This document shows positions 1 to 8,857 of a stretch of 54,245 bases of DNA, in pieces. Made by a program: the position numbers and the translations under genes. Every line of letters begins with the position of its first letter. Position 1 is the stretch's first letter. Under the pieces are notes generated by a model, which searched no databases, was not told the DNA's origin, and saw only the letters and a list, made by a program, of their open reading frames with translations. The DNA comes from an uncultured Candidatus Altimarinota bacterium (lineage in GTDB: Bacteria > Patescibacteriota > Gracilibacteria > CAIRYL01): contig CAMZKJ010000029.1 in assembly GCA_947311245.1 (NCBI GenBank), positions 1 to 54,245 on the forward strand, read 5' to 3'.

Positions 1-443
1 CCGAAGGATACAAAAAAATGCAAGATGAACTCGACCACCTAAAAACAACTCGTCGTCAAGAAGTTGCAGATAGATTAAAAGATGCTATCTCATACGGAGA
101 TTTATCTGAGAACTCTGAATATCAAGAAGCGAAAGAAGAACAAGCGTTCCTTGAAGGAAAAATTTCTGAATTATCGAAAGAAATTCAAAATGCACTGATC
201 GAAACAACAAAAGGATCAAAAGACTCTATTCACCTTGGATCAAAAATTGAATTAAAAATCGAAGGAAGAGATGCTGAAGAATATGAAATAGTAGGAGCTC
301 GAGAAGCAGACCCATTTCAAAATAAAATTTCGAATGAGTCTCCTGTCGGAAATGGATTATTAGGTCGAAAAAAAGGAGAAATATTCACAATTGATGCTCC
401 TGTTGGAAAAGTTCAATATGAAATTGTAAAAATTATTAAGTAA
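1..443 (+). CDS. greA: Transcription elongation factor GreA (5' end cut by window)
   Basis: GreA rescues backtracked RNA polymerase by stimulating cleavage of the transcript 3' end. The visible reading frame is already open at the first base: codons before the ATG at 18 give EGYKKM, which matches the usual GreA start region (T-x-E-G-x-x-K-L/M). The true start therefore lies upstream of the window and ATG 18 is internal. The N-terminal coiled coil is seen (ELDHLKTTRRQEVADRLKDA, then GDLSENSEYQEAKEEQAFLE), with the acidic DLSEN tip characteristic of GreA. The C-terminal FKBP-like domain ends with a conserved-looking KGEIFTIDAPVGK segment. Stop is UAA, followed by a hairpin terminator. Confidence 0.95.
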   Translation, partial: EGYKKMQDELDHLKTTRRQEVADRLKDAISYGDLSENSEYQEAKEEQAFLEGKISELSKEIQNALIETTKGSKDSIHLGSKIELKIEGRDAEEYEIVGAREADPFQNKISNESPVGNGLLGRKKGEIFTIDAPVGKVQYEIVKIIK

Positions 444-465
444 TATATTTATAATAATAGAGAAA

Positions 466-506
466 AAAACTACTATCTAAAAAATATTTATATAGTAGTT
501 TTTTTT
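466..506 (+). terminator. Rho-independent terminator after greA
   Basis: Perfect 9-bp stem, AACTACTAT at 468-476 pairing with ATAGTAGTT at 492-500, followed by a run of T. It sits 25 bases after the greA stop and before the PBP gene. Confidence 0.8.
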
Positions 507-511
507 GTATC

Positions 512-539
512 TTGATAACATTACAATAGAGTAAATAAT
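512..539 (+). promoter_or_regulatory. Possible sigma70-type promoter for the PBP gene
   Basis: TTGATA at 512-517 and AATAAT at 534-539 are 16 bases apart. Transcription would start about 5 bases before the ATG at 551, giving a nearly leaderless message. AT-rich background makes chance matches common. Confidence 0.35.
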
Positions 540-550
540 TATACCTTCAC

Positions 551-3500
551 ATGACATTTTCAAAACGCACAATAGAAAAAAATAATAAATCCGTTATAAA
601 AGAAAATATCCCTTTTATAACAAATGCTGTTTACGAAAAACAAAAAGCAAAATCTGTACAATACACACGAAAAAGTAGAAAGCCTCAAAATAAAAAAACT
701 TTTTTCCTGTGGAAAATCTTTAAATTTGTATTTTGGTTTCTTTTTGATATTTGCTTAATTGGTGGAATTGCACTGCTCGCATGGATATTCTATGTTTCAA
801 GCCAAGCCCCAAGCTTAGATAAAATAAATTCTTCGTCTTTTGAACAATCAAGCGTATTATACGATAATACAGGAGAAAAAATATTATACCAATTTATTGG
901 AGACTATAGACGAGAAGTTGTTACATCGATAGATGACATTTCTATTCATATGAGAAATGCAATGATGGCTGCCGAAGATGCAAACTTTTACGAACACTCT
1001 GGAGTTTCAATCAGAGGTATTTTGCGTGGGGTAAGAGATTCCCTTGCAGGAAAATCTAGTGGAGGGTCAACTATTACGCAACAGCTTATTAAAATGACTA
1101 TTTTAAGTGACCTTAAAAAACAAGAAAAAACACTAAAAGACAAAATTGAGCGTAAAATTCAAGAAATTACACTTGCAAGAAAAATTGAAAAAAAATATTC
1201 AAAAGATGAAATACTACTTTTATATTTAAACAAAGCACCTTTTCGAGGTAATATTTATGGAATTGAAAAAGCATCAAAAGCATTTTTTGGGAAATCTGCT
1301 AAAGATTTAACCATTGCAGAAAGTGCATTACTTGCCGGTTTACCACAGGCTCCAGGTCGATACCAACGTATTAAAACTTCATATATCAATCTCCCTCAAA
1401 CACAAATTGATGCATTAAATATTATAAATTTTACAGATTTAATTTCTCGCCAACAATCTGGAGAAATTAGCTACAGAAGCTTTGTTCGGGGGATGTTTGG
1501 AACAGAATACACATTCGCAAATGGTGCAACCGATTACATTCCTGGTCGTGCAGATTATGTATTAAATCAAATGGTGCAGAAAAATTTTATTTCTGAAGCA
1601 GAATTTAATAAAGCAACCCAAGAACTAAAAACATTAGAAATTAAAGAATTTAAAGATATTATACAAGCTCCACATTTCACATTTCATGCACAAGATGAAT
1701 TACGAAAAATTTTAAAAGATTTATACGGACTAGATAGTAACGCTGCTGATGTATTTTTACACAAAGAAGGGTTAAAAATTACAACAACTATCGACTTAAA
1801 ACTGAATAACGAAGTACAAAGAATTATTTCAGAAAATGGAGAAAAAGCAGAAGCGGGTGGATTTAATATTCGAAATGCTGCAGGACTTGTTTTAGACTCC
1901 AAAACTGGTGCCATTCTCGCTATGGTAGGTTCTCGAGATTTCTATGCAAAAGAAATAAATGGTAATAAATTTGATGGAGAAGTAAATGTAATAACATCTA
2001 TTCGACAACCAGGTTCAACATATAAACCACTTGCATACGCAGCAGCATTTGAATTAAAAGGACTTTCCCCTGCTACTATTTTAATGGATGTAGAAACAAA
2101 TTTATCATTAAACAAAGCAAAGAAATATACGCCTAGAAATTATGATGGAACATTTTCTGGACCCGTTTCTATTCGTCAAGCACTTGGACGATCTTTAAAT
2201 ATTCCAGCCGTAAAAGCAGGAATCATTGTTGGGATTAAAGAGTTTATTGCATTTACACAAAAAATTGGAATTGTATACCAAGAAGATGTCTCTCGATTTG
2301 GACCTGCTATGGCATTAGGAGCACCAACAATTCGCCCTCTCGATATTGGTTCTGTATTTGCAACATTCGCAAATAATGGAAAAAAAGTTGAAGCATATGC
2401 GATTGAAAGTATTACCTCTGCAGATGGAAATATTTTATATTCACGATCAAATATAGTTGCGCAAAAGAAAATATTACAAGAAGAATTTAATGCGTTATCA
2501 AAAAATAACAAACTTAAAATCGAAAATATTCAAAAAAATAATCAAGTATTATCAGAAGCTACATCATTCTTAATTACATCAATATTATCTGATGAAACAG
2601 GAACTGCTCGACCGAAATCGTGGAATAAATTTCTTAGCTTACCAGAAAGACCTTCTGCTGCAAAAACAGGAACCAGTACAGGAGTAGTAAACGGAATTAC
2701 CCACCCACATGATGTGTGGACAATTGGATATACTCCACAACGAACAGCCCTTGTCTGGATGGGAAACAATAATGGCTGGAAAGAAAATCCATTTGGATTA
2801 TTACACGACAAAGCTTCTGGACTTACAAATGCAGCTATTCCATGGAGAGATATTATGATTGAAGCACATAAAGATCTTGATGTAGAAGAATTTAAAAAAC
2901 CAGATAGTGTAAAAAAAATTGCAGTTTCTACCCTTACAGGAAAAATTCCTCCTTCTGAATTTCCATCAAAATTAATTCGATCAGATTTTTTCAATGTAAA
3001 TTCATTACCATCAAAACAAGATACTTCTTTTAAAATTGTACGCCTTGAAAAAGAATCACAATTATTACCAAATGAATTTACGCCAGAATCTGTAATTGAA
3101 GAGTTTACATATATTGAATTTCATTCATTTTTTCCTGAAAATAAAGAATGGGAAAGTGCAGTAAAACGTTGGATACAAAATAATGGATTAAAACTTGCGA
3201 AATCATACGATATTCCAAATCTTATTCCATTTGTTCCAGAAGAATATACAAATATTTACTCAAAAGATACAAAAGAAAACGCACCTCAAATTTCAATACT
3301 CTCTCCATCAAATATGGGAATAGTATCACCACCAATGGTTAATGTAACGGTTGATGTGCGTGCCAAAAATAAAGTAAAAAGTGTAAATTTATTATGGGAT
3401 GGAACATTAATAGCAACAAAAACATCATCACCATGGATATTTACAATTCCTTTACATAATGCACAAATTGGGTCTCTTCATTTACTTGAAGCAAAAATTA

Positions 3501-4201
3501 CAGATTCTTTAAATTATACAGATATTACATCTGTAAATGTAAAAGTCGGAGAAGATTCACTTCCTCCAGAAATCACTATTTTATACCCTCAATCAGGAGA
3601 AAAAATAGAAAAAAATAGCTTGGTTCAAATCGCTGCCGATGCTGTAGATAAAAACTCATCTATTAAAAAAGTTCAATTTTTTATAGATGGAACACTTACC
3701 GAAACAAAAGTTATTCGCCCATATCAATTTTCATGGAATGCAAATATCAGTGAGGGATCTCATACATTAAAAGCAATAGCTTTCGATTCTGCTGGGAACA
3801 AAAAAACTCAATCTCTAAATTTTTCTATCATTACCTCAGAGGTTGAAGTAGTACAAAGAGAAACATCTGTAGGAGAAAATGCTAACACTAATAATCCTAC
3901 AACAGAACGTGTACTTGCAATAACTGCTCCACAAGATGGAACTGAATTTACATCGGCTATTCCTATTACATTTTCTATTCCAACAAGAATGCGAACTTCA
4001 GACTTTACAGTTTCTGTAATGGCACGAAAAAAGAGTGGAAAAAAAGAAAAAATATTTTCTATTTCAGGAGATAAAATACCAAAAAATGGACTTTCCAGCT
4101 TTTCATGGACTCCAAGCAAAAAAGGAGAATATGCCATATATCTTCAAACACAAGGAACTGCAACTGACTTTTCAAGCAAAGTGAATATTATAGCAAAATA
4201 A
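551..4201 (+). CDS. Class A penicillin-binding protein (PBP1A type) with C-terminal Ig-like repeats
   Basis: Bifunctional peptidoglycan polymerase of 1216 residues. A basic cytoplasmic N-terminus (1-50) is followed by one membrane anchor (about 51-81). The GT51 glycosyltransferase domain spans about 100-275, with catalytic Glu142 in EDANFYEH, GGSTITQQLIK (171-181) and the KAPFRGNIYGI segment. The transpeptidase domain has the three penicillin-binding motifs: S489-T-Y-K492, S548-L-N550 and K705-T-G707. After about residue 910 come two clear Ig-like modules (about 911-1000 and 1003-1098, each opening with an I-x-I-L-x-P pattern) and a third, weaker one to the end. The long exported tail is larger than in typical PBP1A and suggests binding to wall or surface partners. 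It stands alone after a terminator, followed 16 bases later by an M15 peptidase gene. Confidence 0.95.
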   Translation: MTFSKRTIEKNNKSVIKENIPFITNAVYEKQKAKSVQYTRKSRKPQNKKTFFLWKIFKFVFWFLFDICLIGGIALLAWIFYVSSQAPSLDKINSSSFEQSSVLYDNTGEKILYQFIGDYRREVVTSIDDISIHMRNAMMAAEDANFYEHSGVSIRGILRGVRDSLAGKSSGGSTITQQLIKMTILSDLKKQEKTLKDKIERKIQEITLARKIEKKYSKDEILLLYLNKAPFRGNIYGIEKASKAFFGKSAKDLTIAESALLAGLPQAPGRYQRIKTSYINLPQTQIDALNIINFTDLISRQQSGEISYRSFVRGMFGTEYTFANGATDYIPGRADYVLNQMVQKNFISEAEFNKATQELKTLEIKEFKDIIQAPHFTFHAQDELRKILKDLYGLDSNAADVFLHKEGLKITTTIDLKLNNEVQRIISENGEKAEAGGFNIRNAAGLVLDSKTGAILAMVGSRDFYAKEINGNKFDGEVNVITSIRQPGSTYKPLAYAAAFELKGLSPATILMDVETNLSLNKAKKYTPRNYDGTFSGPVSIRQALGRSLNIPAVKAGIIVGIKEFIAFTQKIGIVYQEDVSRFGPAMALGAPTIRPLDIGSVFATFANNGKKVEAYAIESITSADGNILYSRSNIVAQKKILQEEFNALSKNNKLKIENIQKNNQVLSEATSFLITSILSDETGTARPKSWNKFLSLPERPSAAKTGTSTGVVNGITHPHDVWTIGYTPQRTALVWMGNNNGWKENPFGLLHDKASGLTNAAIPWRDIMIEAHKDLDVEEFKKPDSVKKIAVSTLTGKIPPSEFPSKLIRSDFFNVNSLPSKQDTSFKIVRLEKESQLLPNEFTPESVIEEFTYIEFHSFFPENKEWESAVKRWIQNNGLKLAKSYDIPNLIPFVPEEYTNIYSKDTKENAPQISILSPSNMGIVSPPMVNVTVDVRAKNKVKSVNLLWDGTLIATKTSSPWIFTIPLHNAQIGSLHLLEAKITDSLNYTDITSVNVKVGEDSLPPEITILYPQSGEKIEKNSLVQIAADAVDKNSSIKKVQFFIDGTLTETKVIRPYQFSWNANISEGSHTLKAIAFDSAGNKKTQSLNFSIITSEVEVVQRETSVGENANTNNPTTERVLAITAPQDGTEFTSAIPITFSIPTRMRTSDFTVSVMARKKSGKKEKIFSISGDKIPKNGLSSFSWTPSKKGEYAIYLQTQGTATDFSSKVNIIAK

Positions 4202-4217
4202 TTTTAATTAAAAAAAT

Positions 4218-5294
4218 ATGAGTTCACTCGAAAATAATAATACAACTAAAATATCAACCACTGTTGATACTTCAGAAAAACCAACAGGAACTATAGACGC
4301 AACAACTCTTGCAGAGCGTAAAACAGATATAAATACAACAAAAACAAAAACAAAAACAAATTTAGGAAAATTACACCAAAAAACTCTAGAAACCCACCCC
4401 CTCTCAAACACTCTTGAAAAGAAAAATTTTAATCCTGAGAATAATACTTCTAAAAAAGCAATAGATACCATCGGAGATTTAGCAACTTTTGCAGGTGCTG
4501 ATGAGAAAAATGTTAAAAAAATTACAGAAATTATAAATGAAGACTCTGCAATTGGAAAATTTGTATCAAAAACATGGAGTGCAATAAAACCATTTATACC
4601 AAAATTTATATTAGACTTATTTGCAACTCCAGACCATGGAATTGGAGATGATACAGGAACCACTACACCTTCAAATATAACACCCAAGGGCATAGATGAA
4701 ACATATAATACAAAACTCGATAACATAGAAATACAAACACCTCCCAATAAAATAACCGAAGCAATAAAACAAAAACTTACTCTTAAAACAAAATCTACAA
4801 TTACGCGAATGTTTGAAGGAAGTATATCCCCTCCAATGAAAGAAAAATTTATTCTTCCCAACAATACGACATATAAAAACCTACAAGCAGAACTAAAACT
4901 TAAAAGTAGAGAAACTATACACGGTGGAGATACAGAACAATCCCCTACTCATAAAGGGACTTATATTTTAATGAAATTATTAGAAAATGAATTTCCCACT
5001 ATACTTAAACATAGTGCAGCAGTAAATGATGATTTCCATCATGACAAAATTCAATATCATTCAAAACATCAAGATGGAGTCGCGTTTGATTATACTCTAA
5101 ACGGAGGAGGAAAAAACTTTCACCTTTCTGCATATCCTAAAATTAAAAATTTTTTTCAAGATTTAGGAATTGATACATCAGGATTTATCAATGAATATGC
5201 AAAACTTTCAAAACATGGAACTGCGGGACACCTCCATTTTCAATTCAAAGAAAAAGATTTAGACGCAGTTTATAACGCATTTTCTCAAGCATAA
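4218..5294 (+). CDS. M15-family zinc peptidase-like protein (VanY / endolysin type), long N-terminal extension
   Basis: 358 residues. The C-terminal part carries the M15 zinc motifs: SKHQDGVAFD at 282-291 fits SxHxxGxAxD exactly (ligands His284 and Asp291), and GHLHFQF supplies a further ligand (His338 or His340). Members of this family cut D-Ala-D-Ala or L-Ala-D-Glu bonds in peptidoglycan. The first 200 residues are Thr/Lys/Asn-rich, probably disordered, with a short TKTKTKTN run encoded by an ACAAAA repeat near 4337-4360. No signal peptide is evident, so export route and location are unclear. It lies 16 bases after the PBP gene, suggesting joint expression in wall remodelling. The usual Glu before the last His pair is not obvious. 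Confidence 0.7.
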   Translation: MSSLENNNTTKISTTVDTSEKPTGTIDATTLAERKTDINTTKTKTKTNLGKLHQKTLETHPLSNTLEKKNFNPENNTSKKAIDTIGDLATFAGADEKNVKKITEIINEDSAIGKFVSKTWSAIKPFIPKFILDLFATPDHGIGDDTGTTTPSNITPKGIDETYNTKLDNIEIQTPPNKITEAIKQKLTLKTKSTITRMFEGSISPPMKEKFILPNNTTYKNLQAELKLKSRETIHGGDTEQSPTHKGTYILMKLLENEFPTILKHSAAVNDDFHHDKIQYHSKHQDGVAFDYTLNGGGKNFHLSAYPKIKNFFQDLGIDTSGFINEYAKLSKHGTAGHLHFQFKEKDLDAVYNAFSQA

Positions 5295-5306
5295 TAATTA
5301 TATAAA

Positions 5307-5861
5307 ATGAAGTTTAACAAAATTGTTCTTATTGGCATGCGAGGGTGTGGAAAATCACACTTTGCTTCGTGCTTAGCAAAAGAATTAAAATGGAGAAAAA
5401 TCGACACCGATGATGAAATTGTTAAAAAATCTGGAAAAGAGATTTCAGATATTGTGAAATCTCATGGATGGGAGACATTTCGAAACCTTGAACATGATAT
5501 ATGCAAAGAAGTTTCACAGAAAAAAAATGTAGTTATTTCCACTGGAGGAGGAGCGATAACCTTTACACGCAACCAAGAAGTTTTACATAAAAATGCACTC
5601 GTAATTTTTTTATTTGTAGATTTTAAAACCCTTGTACTTCGGTTAAAAAAACGAGAATCAAAAAACAAAAGACCTGCATTAATAAATAACACAAGTATTG
5701 CAGACGAAATAAAACAAATATGGGAAGAACGAGCAGATATTTATTTTGACAATTCCGACCTTATTTTTAAAGCAAAAGATGATTTAGCAAAAAATGCGAA
5801 AATGAATGTCGAAAAAAATGCAAAAATTTTAGCAAAAAAAGTAAAAAAATTATTATTATGA
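5307..5861 (+). CDS. aroK: Shikimate kinase
   Basis: ATP-dependent phosphorylation of shikimate to shikimate 3-phosphate (fifth step of the shikimate pathway). 184 residues, normal length. P-loop GMRGCGKSH at 10-18, substrate-binding DTDD (33-36), Arg59 in WETFRN, and the GGG motif at 80-82 are all present. It lies 12 bases after the M15 gene and its UGA stop overlaps the rlmH start as ATGA (5858-5861), a translational coupling arrangement. This is the only UGA stop in the window. If UGA were a sense codon the frame would run 17 further codons to a UAG, which has no family support. aroA is present at 22.7 kb, but no other shikimate genes are seen. Confidence 0.93.
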   Translation: MKFNKIVLIGMRGCGKSHFASCLAKELKWRKIDTDDEIVKKSGKEISDIVKSHGWETFRNLEHDICKEVSQKKNVVISTGGGAITFTRNQEVLHKNALVIFLFVDFKTLVLRLKKRESKNKRPALINNTSIADEIKQIWEERADIYFDNSDLIFKAKDDLAKNAKMNVEKNAKILAKKVKKLLL

Positions 5862-6340
5862 AAACAACTGTTATTGTATTTGGCGATACTACCAATAAAA
5901 ATTCGATTCAATTAGAGAAAGAATATATTAAACGCATTTCACCATTTTCACAAATTGAATACATTACGCTAAAAGAAGAAAAAATGGGAAAAACAATTTC
6001 AGAAGAGCAAATCAAACAAAAAGAATCAGATAAATTTTTTGAAATTTTTAATAAACTTAATAAAAATAAAAATATTTTTTTAGTTGCATGCCATGTACAA
6101 GGGAAACATTTCACATCGGAACAATTCGCACAAAAATTAAAAGATACAGAGAATCAATTTGCAGGAATTACATTTATAATTGGAGGCTCTCTTGGTTTAT
6201 CTAAAAATATTTTAGAGAAAGCACACCTTAAACTTTCCTTTTCAAGCATGACATTCCCTCATGATTTATTTCGCACTTTTTTATTCGAACAAATTTATAG
6301 AGGATTCATGATAAACAATAACAGAAAATATCACAGATAG
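5858..6340 (+). CDS. rlmH: 23S rRNA (pseudouridine1915-N3)-methyltransferase RlmH
   Basis: SPOUT-family methyltransferase that methylates pseudouridine 1915 of 23S rRNA on assembled 70S ribosomes. 160 residues, normal size. The knotted SAM-binding C-terminus is clear: FIIGGSLGLSKNI followed by KLSFSSMTFPHDLFR and the terminal EQIYRGF...YHR, closely matching the family signature. It starts inside the stop of aroK (ATGA overlap) and ends with UAG. The bidirectional hairpin at 6390-6416 would end the transcript. Confidence 0.95.
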   Translation: MKTTVIVFGDTTNKNSIQLEKEYIKRISPFSQIEYITLKEEKMGKTISEEQIKQKESDKFFEIFNKLNKNKNIFLVACHVQGKHFTSEQFAQKLKDTENQFAGITFIIGGSLGLSKNILEKAHLKLSFSSMTFPHDLFRTFLFEQIYRGFMINNNRKYHR

Positions 6341-6389
6341 TATTATAGACAATATTATAGATAATAATTTCAAATTTCATACAATAAAA

Positions 6390-6416
6390 AAAACCTTCGA
6401 ATTAACGAAGGTTTTT
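6390..6416. terminator. Bidirectional terminator between rlmH and tRNA-His
   Basis: AAACCTTCG and CGAAGGTTT form a 9-bp stem with a short loop. A-run on the left and T-run on the right give U-tails on both strands, so it can end both the aroK-rlmH message (plus) and the tRNA-His transcript (minus). Confidence 0.8.
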
Positions 6417-6461
6417 ACGCAGTATTTTGCGTCAGTCTACTACTGATTTTACTATATTTTC

Positions 6462-6539
6462 TGGGGCGAATGAAGGGGTTCGAACCCTCGACCCTCGGAA
6501 TCACAACCCGATGCTCTAACCAACTGAGCTACAATCGCC
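6462..6539 (-). tRNA. tRNA-His (GUG)
   Basis: Read on the minus strand this folds as a full cloverleaf of 78 bases: extra G at -1 (6539) facing C73, as expected for histidine tRNA; acceptor GCGATTG against CATTCGC; U8-A9; D arm GCTCAGTTGGTTAGAGC; anticodon stem TCGGG/TCCGA with loop TTGTGAT (anticodon GTG); T arm GAGGG-TTCGAAC-CCCTT. The CCA end is encoded (6462-6464). One oddity is a T-T mismatch at acceptor position 5-68. Confidence 0.95.
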
Positions 6540-6637
6540 ATAAATGCAAAAAATCTTTTCTGCACGACATATTATTTCAAATAAATTATATTATTACAAG
6601 TGAAGATTTAAAACTTTATAATTTACTGAGAGTAATA

Positions 6638-6707
6638 TATTGATTTTAGCATGTAACAATGCAAAATACATATTGTTACATGCTACATGCTAAATATTAA
6701 ATCAATA
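6638..6707. repeat. Large imperfect palindrome between tRNA-His and aldolase gene
   Basis: Outer arms TATTGATTT (6638-6646) and AAATCAATA (6699-6707), continuous with inner arms TAGCATGTAACAAT (6647-6660) and ATTGTTACATGCTA (6672-6685). Together they give a 23-bp stem interrupted on one side by 13 unpaired bases (6686-6698) that begin with a second copy of CATGCTA. No T-run follows on either strand, so it is not a standard terminator. Function unknown. It occupies much of the 420-base stretch (6341-6760) that has no protein gene. Confidence 0.75.
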
Positions 6708-6711
6708 GCTA

Positions 6712-6739
6712 AGAGATAAAAAATAAGAACCTTATCTCT
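6712..6739. repeat. Inverted repeat downstream of the aldolase gene
   Basis: AGAGATAA (6712-6719) pairs with TTATCTCT (6732-6739) across a 12-base loop. It lies 22 bases beyond the aldolase stop on the minus strand and next to the larger palindrome. It could act as a weak terminator or message-end hairpin, but lacks a clear U-tail. Confidence 0.45.
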
Positions 6740-6760
6740 CACAGATCTCTTTTTTATTAT

Positions 6761-7831
6761 TTACGCATTTCTATTTATACAATTTAATTCAGAAAATGCT
6801 TGCTCTAATCGCTCAACAAAAGTTTCTTCTCCTGCTCGTAAATATTTTCGAGGGTCATAATATTTTTTATTTGGAATATCTGCTCCATCAGGATTTCCAA
6901 TTTGAGATTGAATATAATCCATTTTAGCAGAGATATAATCTCTCACTCCAACCGTATATGCCCATTGCATATCCGTATCAATATTCATTTTAATTGCTCC
7001 ATATTCAATTGCTTCTGTTATTTTCGCTGGTTCAGATCCACTTCCTCCATGAAATACAAATGCAATAGGTTTTTCAACATTTAAATTATATTTTTTCGCA
7101 ATATAATCTTGAGAATTTTTTAAAATAATTGGCTCTAGGTTTACATTTCCTGGTTTGTAAACTCCATGAACATTTCCAAACGATGCAGCAATAGTGAAAT
7201 GCTCCCCTACTTTTGAAAGTTCTTCATATGCAAATGCTACTTCTTCTGGTTGCGTATACAATCGTGAAGAATCGATATGACTATTATCTACACCATCTTC
7301 TTCTCCTCCTGTAATTCCAAGCTCAATTTCAAGAGCAATATTTATTTTTTTCATTCGAGTAAAATATTCAGATGAAATTTTCATATTATCCTCAAGTGTT
7401 TCTTCTGATAAATCAAGCATATGCGAAGAAAAAAGAGGATGCCCATGTTTTTCAAAATATTTTTCTTGAAAGTCAAGCATTTTATCAATCCATACAAGAT
7501 TTTTTCGTGCACAATGATCCGTATGTAAAATAACAGGAATATCGTAAAGTTCTGCTAAAAGATGAACATGCATCGCTGCTGAAATACACCCTTGAGCTGC
7601 CGCAACCATGTCAGTATTATCCAATGATTTCCCTGCATACATATGCCCTCCTCCGAATGAAAGCTGAATAATAACAGGAGAATTTATCTTTTTTGCAGTT
7701 TCCATCACTGCATTAATAGAATTTGTTCCAACTGTATTCACTGCTGGTAATGCATAGTTATTTACTTTTGCATCTTCATATACCTCAAATACTTCATTTC
7801 CAAACAACACACCAGATCTAAATTTTGCCAT
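6761..7831 (-). CDS. fbaA: Fructose-bisphosphate aldolase, class II (FbaA type)
   Basis: Zinc-dependent aldolase that splits fructose 1,6-bisphosphate into DHAP and glyceraldehyde 3-phosphate, or runs in reverse. 356 residues, close to the 359 of the E. coli class IIA enzyme. The HTDHC motif (103-107) gives catalytic Asp105 and zinc ligand His106. FGNVHGVY and FHGGSGS supply the other zinc ligand region and the phosphate-binding loop, and NIDTDMQWA is the conserved late segment. It lies 108 bases downstream of the patatin gene on the same strand. Together with gap and pyk elsewhere in the window it supports glycolysis or gluconeogenesis. No Shine-Dalgarno is seen. Confidence 0.95.
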   Translation of the reverse strand: MAKFRSGVLFGNEVFEVYEDAKVNNYALPAVNTVGTNSINAVMETAKKINSPVIIQLSFGGGHMYAGKSLDNTDMVAAAQGCISAAMHVHLLAELYDIPVILHTDHCARKNLVWIDKMLDFQEKYFEKHGHPLFSSHMLDLSEETLEDNMKISSEYFTRMKKINIALEIELGITGGEEDGVDNSHIDSSRLYTQPEEVAFAYEELSKVGEHFTIAASFGNVHGVYKPGNVNLEPIILKNSQDYIAKKYNLNVEKPIAFVFHGGSGSEPAKITEAIEYGAIKMNIDTDMQWAYTVGVRDYISAKMDYIQSQIGNPDGADIPNKKYYDPRKYLRAGEETFVERLEQAFSELNCINRNA

Positions 7832-7939
7832 AAAATAAAATGTAAAAGTTTTTTAATACATTCTATAGCAGAATAAATTATATTACCATATAATTTTCTT
7901 CTTCTAGATATTCTTCTAAATATACTGCTAAACATACTT

Positions 7940-8737
7940 CTAAATATATCTACAACATTCTTCTCCCATTTTTTCAATTTCTTTTAATTTTGAAATATCT
8001 ATGGTTTTAAATTCTGATAAATCTGGTGTATATATTTCAAGGCGTTTATCTGTAGTATTAAATGTATTTTGTGTTTTAAAGAAAATACGAAATGTTCGCT
8101 CTAGTGCCGCTTGCATTCCAGAAATTTTTCCAAATATTTTGTTTTCTGTAAAATCTTTTGTTGTGTTTAACGATGTAGCGACATCAATTCCAATAATTTT
8201 TTCTCCTGTATATTTTTCAATAGTTTCCTGCATTGGAAAATTCCCAGTAAGTCCACCATCAACTAGCCACACGCCATTGTATTGATGTGGCTCAAATAAT
8301 ATCGGTACAGAAAGTGAAGCCATTACTGCATCTGATATTTTCCCAGAAGAAATTTCTACTCGATCCCCTGTTTGAAAATTTGTTGCATAAATTCTTAATA
8401 CTTTTCCAAATTTTTCAATATCTTCAAATGTTTTATTTTCGAAAACTTCATCTAAAAGTTTTTTAATTTTTTTCCCTCGTAAAATACCAAAATTACTTGC
8501 AGAAAAATCAAAAGAAAGTGCAAAAAAATTTTGCTTGAATATTAATTCAGAAATTTCATCTGCACTTTTACCTATTGCATGGCAGGCTGCGACAATAGAT
8601 CCTGCTGAAACACCAGCATAATACTCAAACTCAAATTTTTGTTCCAATTTTTTTAATGCTCCAACATGTGCAAAACCAAGACACCCTCCTCCAGAAAGAA
8701 CAAGTGCTGATTTTATTTTAGTATTCATAATATTCAT
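7940..8737 (-). CDS. Patatin-like phospholipase (RssA/YlbK family)
   Basis: Predicted serine lipid acyl hydrolase, 265 residues. The oxyanion hole GGGCLG (16-21), nucleophile elbow GVSAG (Ser44) and catalytic Asp160 in DGGLTGNFP form the complete patatin Ser-Asp dyad. No signal peptide is visible, so it probably acts in the cytoplasm or at the inner membrane face. Substrate is not predictable. It is divergent from proB, with about 120 bases between, and is followed by fbaA on the same strand. The 108-base gap to fbaA contains short direct copies of CTTCTAAATATA but no gene. A second in-frame ATG three codons in is an equally possible start. Confidence 0.9.
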   Translation of the reverse strand: MNIMNTKIKSALVLSGGGCLGFAHVGALKKLEQKFEFEYYAGVSAGSIVAACHAIGKSADEISELIFKQNFFALSFDFSASNFGILRGKKIKKLLDEVFENKTFEDIEKFGKVLRIYATNFQTGDRVEISSGKISDAVMASLSVPILFEPHQYNGVWLVDGGLTGNFPMQETIEKYTGEKIIGIDVATSLNTTKDFTENKIFGKISGMQAALERTFRIFFKTQNTFNTTDKRLEIYTPDLSEFKTIDISKLKEIEKMGEECCRYI

Positions 8738-8857
8738 AATATATATAGCAAATTAAGCATAAATTATATTTTAAAAACTATTATAATCCTAACATAAAAA
8801 TTTTGATTTATATAAAATAAGCATGTAGGATATGAAAAATATTATTTCAAAGATTTT

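Noticed and set aside
2542..2994. 150-codon open frame on the minus strand within the PBP gene
   Set aside because: Lies opposite the KTG region of the transpeptidase domain and has no motif of its own.
4208..4864. 218-codon open frame on the minus strand opposite the M15 peptidase gene
   Set aside because: Mirror frame of the real gene: no recognisable motif, and the plus-strand frame has intact SxHxxGxAxD zinc motifs and tight operon spacing.
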